Translations under genes and position numbers: made by a program | Notes under the pieces: generated by a model | What the model was told of the DNA's origin: nothing | What the model saw: the letters and a program-made list of their open reading frames with translations, nothing else | The model's database searches: none | NCBI GenBank assembly: GCA_023401045.1 | Contig: JAEXEM010000223.1 | Coordinates: 1-5,120 of the forward strand | Direction of reading: 5' to 3' | Source: Actinomycetes bacterium | GTDB lineage: Bacteria; Actinomycetota; Actinomycetes; Actinomycetales; Cellulomonadaceae | Length of the DNA stretch: 5,120 nt | Part shown: positions 1 through 5,120 of the stretch, piece after piece | Layout of the letters: each line of letters starts with the position of its first letter | How positions within the stretch are numbered: the stretch's first letter is position 1

Positions 1-1538
1 TGCGTGGCGGGGTGCCGGCGATGCTCGCGGGGCTCGACCTCCAGATGCCGTCGGCCGGGCCGCGGCCCGACGCCGAGGTCGTCGCCGCGGTGCGCTCCGG
101 CGCGCTCGACGAGGTCGTCCTCGACGAGGCGGCGCGCCGCGTCCTCACGCTCGTCGCCCGTGCCCAGGGCGTCGAACCGGCGCCCGTCGACCTCGACGCG
201 CACCACGAGCTCGCGCGCGAGGCGGCCGCTGCGGGCTGCGTGCTGCTGCGCAACGAGCCCGTCGACGGCCCGCCGCTGCTGCCCCTCACCGGCACCGACG
301 GGCTGCTCGTCGTCGGCGAGACGGCCCGCACCCCGCGTTACCAGGGCGCCGGGTCGTCGCAGGTGAACCCGACGCGCCTCGACGACGCGCTGTCGGCGTT
401 CCGGGCGGTCGACCCCGACGTGGCGTTCGAGCCGGGCTACCGGCTCGACCACGAGCGGGACGACACCCTGCTGCCCGCCGCGCTCGAGGCCGCGGCCGCC
501 GCGACGACGGTCGTGCTGTTCCTCGGCCTGCCCGCGGCGGACGAGTCCGAGGGGTACGACCGCCGCCACCTCGACCTCCCGCCCGAGCAGGTGCGTCTGC
601 TGCGCGCGCTCACCGAGGTCAACCCGCGGGTCGTCGTCGTCCTCGCCAACGGGTCCGTCGTGCGGGTCTCGGACTGGCACGCGACCGTCCCGGCGCTGCT
701 CGAGGCGTGGCTCGGCGGGCAGGCCGGCGGCACCGCCGTCGTCGACGTGCTGCTCGGCAGGCGCGAGCCCGGCGGGAGGCTGGCCGAGACGGTCCCCCAC
801 CGCCTCGAGGACACCCCCGCCTTCGGGAACTTCCCCGGTGAGGCCGGGCACGTGCGCTACGGCGAGGGTGTGCTCGTCGGCTACCGCTGGTACGACACCC
901 GCGACGTCGACGTCGCCTACCCGTTCGGCCACGGGCTGACGTACACGACGTTCGGTTACGACGACCTCCGCGTCGAGGTGACCGGCACCGGGGCCGACGC
1001 CGGGCTGCGCGTCTGCGTGCGCGTGACGAACACCGGCGCCCGGGCGGGCCGGGAGGTCCTCCAGGTGTACCTGCGTGACCCGGAGGCTGCGGTGCAGCGC
1101 CCGCTGCGCGAGCTGCGGGCCTTCACGACCGTCGACCTCGCGGTCGACGAGTCCCAGGACGTGACGTTCGACCTCGACGCGCGGGCGCTGTCGTACTGGC
1201 ACCCGGGACTGCGGCGGTGGGTCGTCGAGGGCGGCGAGGTCGTCGTCGAGGTGGGACGCTCCTCGCGCGACGTGCGCGTCGAGGCGTCGGTCGAGGTCGT
1301 CGGCGAGGACCTGTGGGAACCGCTCACCACGGAGTCGACCCTCCGCGAGTGGCTCGCGCACCCCGTGGGCGCGCAGGTGCTCGGGCAGGCGATGGCCGAG
1401 CTCGACCTGCCGGAGCTCGACGTGACGACCGCGGCGATGGTCGAGCAGATGCCGCTGCGGGTCGTCGCCGACCTCGGGATCTCGGGGTGCACGCCCGAGG
1501 CGCTCGACGCGCTGGTCGCGGCGGCCGGGAGGCGCTGA
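1..1538 (+). CDS. Glycoside hydrolase family 3 protein, probable beta-glucosidase (5' truncated by window edge)
   Basis: This is the 3' part of a GH3 exo-glycosidase gene; the reading frame is already open at the left edge. Numbering from the GTG at 12, the visible protein has 508 residues. Residues 5-13 (LAGLDLQMP) match the stretch just after the nucleophile aspartate of the N-terminal barrel, so the nucleophile and any signal peptide lie outside. The C-terminal alpha/beta sandwich domain spans about 65-310. It includes PRYQGAGSSQVNPTR (108-122), the probable acid/base glutamate in ESEGYDR (E180), and EAWLGGQAGG (231-240). The YPFGHGLTYTTF motif (303-314) leads into a fibronectin type III-like domain at about 333-425. 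About 75 further residues (433-508) form an extra tail. No PA14 insertion is seen. Family members release terminal beta-linked sugars, usually glucose or xylose, from oligosaccharides; the substrate cannot be told here. The gene converges on clpB. The family call is firm, the activity inferred. Confidence 0.93.
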   Translation, partial: RGGVPAMLAGLDLQMPSAGPRPDAEVVAAVRSGALDEVVLDEAARRVLTLVARAQGVEPAPVDLDAHHELAREAAAAGCVLLRNEPVDGPPLLPLTGTDGLLVVGETARTPRYQGAGSSQVNPTRLDDALSAFRAVDPDVAFEPGYRLDHERDDTLLPAALEAAAAATTVVLFLGLPAADESEGYDRRHLDLPPEQVRLLRALTEVNPRVVVVLANGSVVRVSDWHATVPALLEAWLGGQAGGTAVVDVLLGRREPGGRLAETVPHRLEDTPAFGNFPGEAGHVRYGEGVLVGYRWYDTRDVDVAYPFGHGLTYTTFGYDDLRVEVTGTGADAGLRVCVRVTNTGARAGREVLQVYLRDPEAAVQRPLRELRAFTTVDLAVDESQDVTFDLDARALSYWHPGLRRWVVEGGEVVVEVGRSSRDVRVEASVEVVGEDLWEPLTTESTLREWLAHPVGAQVLGQAMAELDLPELDVTTAAMVEQMPLRVVADLGISGCTPEALDALVAAAGRR

Positions 1539-1565
1539 GCACGAGCCCGAGCACCTCCCGGCCGC
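1521..1565. terminator. Probable bidirectional terminator hairpin between the convergent GH3 and clpB genes
   Basis: Bases 1521-1532 (GCGGCCGGGAGG) are perfectly complementary to 1554-1565 (CCTCCCGGCCGC). After a one-base mismatch (1533/1553), three more pairs follow (1534-1536 with 1550-1552), leaving a 13-base loop. The left arm is within the last codons of the GH3 gene and the GH3 stop codon is in the inner stem and loop. For clpB the hairpin begins 7 bases after its stop codon. There is no T tract on either side. That is common for G+C-rich actinobacterial terminators, but it makes the terminator function inference, not observation. Confidence 0.6.
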
Positions 1566-1572
1566 GCGCGGC

Positions 1573-4173
1573 TCAGCTCCCGGTGCGGACCGTGAGCCCA
1601 CCCTCGCCGAGGTCGACGTGGACGGTGTCCCCGTCGTGGACCTCACCGGCGAGCAGCGAGCGGGCGAGGCGGTCGCCGATCTCCTTCTGCACGAGCCGGC
1701 GCAGCGGCCGGGCACCGTAGGCCGGGTCGTAGCCCTCGATGGCGAGCCACTCCCGGGCGCCGTCGGAGACGTCGAGCGTGAGACGACGGTCGGCGAGGCG
1801 CCGCGCGAGCGAGGCGACCTGGAGGTCGACGATGCGGCCGATCTCCTCGAGGGACAGCGCGTCGAAGAGGACGACGTCGTCGAGGCGGTTGAGGAACTCC
1901 GGCTTGAACGCCGCGCGCACCGCACCCATGACGGCCTCGCGCCTGTCCTTCTCCTCGAGCAGCGGGTCGACGAGGAACTGCGACCCGAGGTTCGAGGTGA
2001 GCACGAGGATGACGTTGCGGAAGTCGACCGTGCGGCCCTGGCCGTCGGTGAGGCGGCCGTCGTCGAGCACCTGCAGGAGGATGTCGAAGACCTCGGGGTG
2101 CGCCTTCTCGACCTCGTCGAGCAGGACGACGGAGTACGGGCGGCGGCGCACGGCCTCGGTGAGCTGGCCGCCCTCCTCGTACCCGACGTACCCCGGGGGC
2201 GCACCGACGAGCCGGGCGACCGAGTGCTTCTCGGAGTACTCCGACATGTCGATGCGGACCATGGCGCGCTCGTCGTCGAAGAGGAAGTCCGCGAGCGCCT
2301 TCGCCAGCTCGGTCTTGCCGACACCGGTCGGCCCGAGGAAGAGGAACGAGCCGGTGGGCCGGTCGGGGTCGGAGATGCCCGCCCGCGCACGCCGCACCGC
2401 GTCGGACACGGCGGCGACGGCCTTCTTCTGGCCGATGAGCCGCTCGCCGAGCACCTCCTCCATGCGCAGCAGCTTCTGGGTCTCGCCCTCGAGGAGCCGG
2501 CCGGCGGGGATGCCGGTCCACGCGGCGACGACCTCGGCGACCTCGTCGGGGCCGACCTTCTCGGCGATCATCGGGGTCTGCTCGACCGCGAGCTCGGTGT
2601 CCTCGGCGGCCTCGGACGCCTCGGCCGCGGCGATCTCCTTCTCCACCGCGGGGATCTCGCCGTAGAGCAGGCGCCCGGCGGTCGCGAGGTCGCCCTCGCG
2701 CTGGGCGCGCTCGGCGTCGGCGCGCAGCTGGTCGAGGCGGGCGCGCAGGTCGCCGACGAGGTTGTGGCCGGCCTTCTCCTTCTCCCACCGGGCGTTGAGC
2801 GCCGCGAGCTCCTCACGCCGGTCGGCGAGGTCGGAGCGCAGCTTCTCGAGCCGGTCGAGGGAGGCGGGGTCGTCGGACTCCGACAGCACGACCTCCTCCA
2901 TCTCGAGGCGCGTGACGGCACGCTGCAGCTCGTCGATCTCCACCGGGGACGAGTCGAGCTCCATGCGCAGCCGGGACGCGGCCTCGTCGACGAGGTCGAT
3001 CGCCTTGTCGGGCAGCTGGCGGCCGGTGATGTACCTGTCGGAGAGGGTCGCGGCGGCGACGAGCGCGGAGTCGGCGATCGTCACCTTGTGGTGCGCCTCG
3101 TACCGCTCCTTGAGGCCGCGGAGGATGGCGACGGTGTCCTCGACCGACGGCTCGCCGACGAACACCTGCTGGAAGCGGCGCTCGAGCGCCGGGTCCTTCT
3201 CGATGCGCTCGCGGTACTCGTCGAGGGTCGTGGCGCCGACGAGGCGCAGCTCGCCGCGCGCGAGCATGGGCTTGAGCATGTTGCCCGCGTCCATCGCACC
3301 CTCGCCGCCGGCCCCGGCGCCGACGACGGTGTGCAGCTCGTCGATGAAGGTGACGACCTGCCCCTCGGACGCGGTGATCTCCTCGAGGACGGCCTTGAGC
3401 CGCTCCTCGAACTCGCCGCGGTACTTGGCGCCGGCGACCATCGACGCGAGGTCGAGCGAGACGAGCTTCTTGTCCCGCAGGGACTCCGGCACGTCCCCGG
3501 CGACGATGCGCTGCGCGAGGCCCTCGACGACGGCGGTCTTGCCGACGCCGGGCTCACCGATGAGCACGGGGTTGTTCTTCGTCCGACGCGAGAGCACCTG
3601 GACGACGCGGCGGATCTCCGCGTCCCGCCCGATGACCGGGTCGAGCTTGCCGTCGCGGGCCCGCTGCGTGAGGTCGACGCCGTACTGCTCGAGCGCCTTG
3701 TACGTGCCCTCGGGGTTGGGGCTCGTCACCTTGGCGTTGCCGCGCACGGTCGGCAGCGCCGCGAGCAGCGCGTCGCGCGAGGCACCCGCGGCGCGCAGGG
3801 CGTCCGCGACGCCGGACTGCCCGGCGGCGAGACCGATGAGCAGGTGCTCGGTCGAGACGTAGTCGTCCCCGAGGCTGCGCGCCTCGGCGTTGGCGGCCTC
3901 GAGCGCGGCGGCGGTCTGCCGGGACGCGCTGGGCTGGGCGACGGACGAGCCGGTCGAGGACGGCAGGTTGACGAGGATGCCGCGCACCGCCCGGCCGAGC
4001 GCGCTGCGGTCGGCGCCGACCGCGTCGAGCAGCCCGTTGGCGACGCCACCCTCCTGCTGGAGGAGCGCGTTGAGGACGTGCGCAGGCTCGAGCTGCGGGT
4101 TGCCGGCGGCGCTCGCCTGGGCGATGGCGTCGCCCAACGCCTCCTGCGAGCGGGTGGTGAACTTCGCGTCCAC
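1573..4173 (-). CDS. clpB: ATP-dependent disaggregase chaperone ClpB (Hsp104 family)
   Basis: The 866 residues match the usual ClpB length. ClpB is a cytosolic hexameric AAA+ ring that threads aggregated proteins through its pore and returns them for refolding with DnaK, DnaJ and GrpE. The Clp N-terminal repeat domain covers about 1-145. AAA1 has Walker A GEPGVGKT (206-213), pore loop KYRG (250-253), Walker B with D278-E279 and arginine fingers R332-R333. A coiled-coil M-domain of about 405-530 separates the two rings, with the conserved YGEIP at 504-508, and marks this as ClpB. AAA2 has Walker A GPTGVGKT (614-621), pore loop GYVG (661-664), Walker B D686-E687, sensor N728, R763 and sensor-2 GARPLRR (820-826). 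I see no IGF/LGF-type ClpP-docking loop in AAA2, so it is not a ClpA/ClpC protease subunit. The GTG start is chosen because GGAGG lies 6 bases upstream and the protein begins as the family does. All catalytic motifs are intact. Confidence 0.98.
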   Translation of the reverse strand: MDAKFTTRSQEALGDAIAQASAAGNPQLEPAHVLNALLQQEGGVANGLLDAVGADRSALGRAVRGILVNLPSSTGSSVAQPSASRQTAAALEAANAEARSLGDDYVSTEHLLIGLAAGQSGVADALRAAGASRDALLAALPTVRGNAKVTSPNPEGTYKALEQYGVDLTQRARDGKLDPVIGRDAEIRRVVQVLSRRTKNNPVLIGEPGVGKTAVVEGLAQRIVAGDVPESLRDKKLVSLDLASMVAGAKYRGEFEERLKAVLEEITASEGQVVTFIDELHTVVGAGAGGEGAMDAGNMLKPMLARGELRLVGATTLDEYRERIEKDPALERRFQQVFVGEPSVEDTVAILRGLKERYEAHHKVTIADSALVAAATLSDRYITGRQLPDKAIDLVDEAASRLRMELDSSPVEIDELQRAVTRLEMEEVVLSESDDPASLDRLEKLRSDLADRREELAALNARWEKEKAGHNLVGDLRARLDQLRADAERAQREGDLATAGRLLYGEIPAVEKEIAAAEASEAAEDTELAVEQTPMIAEKVGPDEVAEVVAAWTGIPAGRLLEGETQKLLRMEEVLGERLIGQKKAVAAVSDAVRRARAGISDPDRPTGSFLFLGPTGVGKTELAKALADFLFDDERAMVRIDMSEYSEKHSVARLVGAPPGYVGYEEGGQLTEAVRRRPYSVVLLDEVEKAHPEVFDILLQVLDDGRLTDGQGRTVDFRNVILVLTSNLGSQFLVDPLLEEKDRREAVMGAVRAAFKPEFLNRLDDVVLFDALSLEEIGRIVDLQVASLARRLADRRLTLDVSDGAREWLAIEGYDPAYGARPLRRLVQKEIGDRLARSLLAGEVHDGDTVHVDLGEGGLTVRTGS

Positions 4174-4179
4174 GTGGTG

Positions 4180-4184
4180 CCTCC
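4180..4184 (-). promoter_or_regulatory. Ribosome binding site of clpB
   Basis: On the minus strand GGAGG lies 6 bases before the GTG at 4173-4171. It fixes the GTG as the start. The overlapping ATG at 4187-4185 is out of frame with clpB, and the site would sit within that ATG's own first codons. Confidence 0.85.
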
Positions 4185-4195
4185 ATGTGCGTGTG

Positions 4196-4219
4196 CACGT
4201 CGGGTACAGGTCCGACGTG
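4196..4219. repeat. Perfect 8-bp inverted repeat in the predicted clpB leader
   Basis: CACGTCGG at 4196-4203 and CCGACGTG at 4212-4219 are perfect complements with an 8-base spacer. The dyad lies between the predicted clpB transcription start and its ribosome binding site, 11 bases upstream of GGAGG. It could be a leader hairpin or a DNA operator for an unidentified regulator. It does not match the HAIR or CIRCE consensus. The symmetry is seen directly; the function is unknown. Confidence 0.55.
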
Positions 4220-4235
4220 GTCGATGAGCCGCGAA

Positions 4236-4256
4236 CTTGAGTCTATTCCGCTCAAC
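4236..4256 (-). promoter_or_regulatory. HAIR-type operator for HspR upstream of clpB
   Basis: On the plus strand, CTTGAGT (4236-4242), a 7-base spacer and GCTCAAC (4250-4256) follow the HspR-associated inverted repeat consensus CTTGAGT-N7-ACTCAAG. The left half matches 7 of 7 and the right half 5 of 7, with exact spacing. HspR is the MerR-family heat-shock repressor of actinobacteria; clpB and the dnaK operon are its classical targets. The site covers the predicted -10 element and transcription start of clpB, the position expected for a repressor. The gene for HspR is not in this window. Confidence 0.85.
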
Positions 4257-4279
4257 TTCGCTCGTCGCGCTCAAGTTCC
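4254..4279 (-). promoter_or_regulatory. Predicted SigR/SigH-type promoter of clpB
   Basis: Read on the minus strand, GGAAC (4279-4275) is followed by exactly 18 bases and GTT (4256-4254). This fits the -35/-10 pattern GGAA(T/C)-N17-19-GTT of the actinobacterial thiol/heat-stress sigma factors (Streptomyces SigR; mycobacterial and corynebacterial SigH). Transcription would start near 4248, giving a leader of roughly 75 bases. Known actinobacterial clpB genes can be under both SigH and HspR control, which supports the call. I found no good housekeeping -10 at proper spacing downstream of the TTGAGC boxes. The motif is short, so this stays a prediction. Confidence 0.6.
4269..4275 (-). promoter_or_regulatory. 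Additional HspR-like half-site
   Basis: GCTCAAG on the plus strand (CTTGAGC on the minus strand) matches 6 of 7 bases of a HAIR half-site. It lies 19 bp from the GCTCAAC half of the main HAIR in the same orientation and overlaps the predicted -35 element GGAAC. No convincing inverted partner at N7 spacing was found, so it may be an accessory contact or a relic. Confidence 0.4.
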
Positions 4280-4338
4280 TGCGTCACACGGACGCCGCAC
4301 GGCCACCTGCGGGCCGCTCGTCGGCCACCGGCCCGGGT

Positions 4339-4344
4339 TACGGT
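4339..4344 (+). promoter_or_regulatory. Possible -10 element for the histidine phosphatase gene
   Basis: TACGGT fits the actinobacterial TANNNT -10 pattern and lies 31 bases before the ATG at 4376. That would give a short leader. No recognisable -35 box is present about 17 bases upstream. Such hexamers occur often by chance, so support is weak. Confidence 0.25.
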
Positions 4345-4375
4345 CGGGTCACCACCGACGAACGGAAGGGCACCG

Positions 4376-5032
4376 ATGACCCTCACCCTCACGCTGGTCC
4401 GCCACGGGCGGACCCACTACAACGCGCGCCGCCTGCTCCAGGGCCGCTGCGACTCACCCCTCACCCGCGACGGGCGGGCCGGGGTGCGCACCACTGCCGC
4501 GCACCTGGCCTCGACCCCGTTCACGGCGGCGTGGTCCTCACCGTCGGGCCGCGCCGTGGCGACCGCGACCGAGCTGCTGCGCCACCACCCGGACCTGCGG
4601 CTGCGCACCGACCGCGGGCTGCTCGAGTACCACTTCGGCGAGTACGAGCAGAAGCCCGAGCGCGTCCTCGAGGACGTCGTCACGTGGCCCGACCTCGTGC
4701 GGGACGTGCTCGCCGGCACCCACCCCGGCCTGCCCGGGGGCGAGCACGGCGCCGACTTCATGGGCCGCACCCGCGACGTCTTCGAGCGGATCGCCGCCGC
4801 CCACCCGGACGGCCACGTCCTCGTCGTCGGGCACGGGCTGGCGCTCGGGGCGTACCTCGCGACGATCGACACGGGCGGGCTCGTGCCGCTGCCGAACGCG
4901 TCCGTCTCGACCGTCGAGGTCGAGCCCGACGGGACGGCACGGATCCTCGCGGTGGGCGTCGACGTCGCCGGGCAGGGTCACGTCGCGGCGCGGCCCATGC
5001 GCACCCCGACCCCCGTGCGCGACATCGCCTGA
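4376..5032 (+). CDS. Histidine phosphatase family protein (phosphoglycerate mutase-like)
   Basis: The 218-residue protein belongs to branch 1 of the histidine phosphatase superfamily, whose members form a phosphohistidine intermediate while hydrolysing or transferring phosphate. Visible motifs are LVRHGRT (7-13) with catalytic H10, N16 and QG (22-23) of the phosphate pocket, R59 in SSPSGRA, the probable proton-donor E84 in LLEYHFGEYE, the GGEHGADF segment (121-128) and the second catalytic histidine H153 in VVGHG. All core residues are present. There is no signal peptide or membrane segment, so it should be cytosolic. The ATG is supported by GGAAGGG (4364-4370) 5 bases upstream and by the RHG motif beginning at residue 9, as is normal. 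It is divergent from clpB and stands alone here. The substrate cannot be assigned: relatives include broad-specificity phosphatases, alpha-ribazole phosphatases and phosphoglycerate mutases. Short length argues against a classical glycolytic mutase. Confidence 0.92.
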   Translation: MTLTLTLVRHGRTHYNARRLLQGRCDSPLTRDGRAGVRTTAAHLASTPFTAAWSSPSGRAVATATELLRHHPDLRLRTDRGLLEYHFGEYEQKPERVLEDVVTWPDLVRDVLAGTHPGLPGGEHGADFMGRTRDVFERIAAAHPDGHVLVVGHGLALGAYLATIDTGGLVPLPNASVSTVEVEPDGTARILAVGVDVAGQGHVAARPMRTPTPVRDIA

Positions 5033-5120
5033 GCCGGGACCGCCCGCGCCGCGAGGACGAGGCCGCGCCGAGGAGCGCAGCCACGGCCACGCCCCCCGAC
5101 ATCCCGGGCCGAGCCGCACC
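5033..5120. other. Non-coding tail of the window, no supported gene
   Basis: After the phosphatase stop codon there are 88 G+C-rich bases with no plus-strand ATG, GTG or TTG start. The minus strand has no stop codon in any frame here, so a convergent gene would have to run into the phosphatase gene. In one minus frame the first stop is at 4980-4978, but the translation is only R/G/A-rich and not recognisable. No strong hairpin with a T tract was seen. Confidence 0.5.

Noticed and set aside
437..1492. Minus-strand open frames opposite the GH3 gene (437-814 and 956-1492)
   Set aside because: Their serine/arginine/threonine-rich translations show no family motif, and the plus-strand GH3 frame is strongly supported across the same bases.
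1643..2788. A 381-codon minus-strand frame inside clpB, and similar overlapping frames throughout
   Set aside because: The translations are rich in R, P, A and G, typical of out-of-frame reading of G+C-rich genes, and lie inside genes with clear homology.
1618..4227. An 869-codon open frame on the plus strand, antisense to almost all of clpB
   Set aside because: It is in exact codon register with clpB, so it stays open simply because ClpB codons 1-852 include no TTA, CTA or TCA, which are rare in high-G+C genomes. Its translation is a low-complexity string rich in D, E, L, R and G with no known motif, while the opposite strand encodes a complete conserved protein.
4250..4255. TTGAGC on the minus strand as a housekeeping -35 box for clpB
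   Set aside because: The hexamer 17 bases downstream is GCGGCT, a poor -10. The other TTGAGC copy (4274-4269) also lacks a TANNNT at 16-19 bases. The GGAAC-N18-GTT reading fits better.
5041..5076. Repeated CCGCGCCG-like segments after the phosphatase gene
   Set aside because: They are short, imperfect and expected by chance in such G+C-rich DNA. They form neither a convincing hairpin nor a repeat array.
4538..5119. Minus-strand frames opposite the phosphatase gene (4538-5119 and 4758-5102), the latter starting with a short hydrophobic run MSGGVAVAALLGAA
   Set aside because: They overlap most of a well-supported histidine phosphatase gene, become arginine-rich repeats, and have no recognisable domain. 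The hydrophobic stretch is too short to support a membrane protein on its own.

Overview
The window is very G+C-rich DNA (well above 70% by eye) with strong third-position G/C bias. It most likely comes from the chromosome of a high-GC actinobacterium. Three things support this: a full-length actinobacterial-type ClpB, a HspR-type inverted repeat (HAIR, consensus CTTGAGT-N7-ACTCAAG) in front of it, and a glycoside hydrolase of the sort common in Cellulomonas-like Micrococcales. The genus is inference only. No mobile element, CRISPR array, tRNA or rRNA was seen.

Layout. Positions 1-1538 (+) hold the 3' part of a family 3 glycoside hydrolase gene; its start and nucleophile aspartate lie left of the window. 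It converges on clpB (1573-4173, -) across a 34-bp gap. A long inverted repeat (1521-1565) surrounds the hydrolase stop codon and probably terminates transcription from both sides. The clpB gene encodes a complete 866-residue disaggregase. It starts at a GTG preceded by a GGAGG ribosome binding site. The 202-bp gap 4174-4375 carries the clpB control region: a SigR/SigH-type promoter (GGAAC-N18-GTT), a HAIR operator over its -10 and start region, an extra HspR half-site over its -35, and a perfect 8-bp dyad in the predicted leader. Transcribed the other way is a 218-residue histidine phosphatase (4376-5032, +). The last 88 bases hold no supported gene.

How the parts relate. The three genes look like ordinary chromosomal neighbours, each in its own transcription unit, not one pathway. 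The most informative part is the clpB regulatory region. It combines an apparent stress sigma-factor promoter with HspR-type repression, so ClpB (refolding of aggregates with DnaK/DnaJ/GrpE) would be made on heat or oxidative protein damage. I found no convincing undescribed system; the findings are mostly regulatory details.
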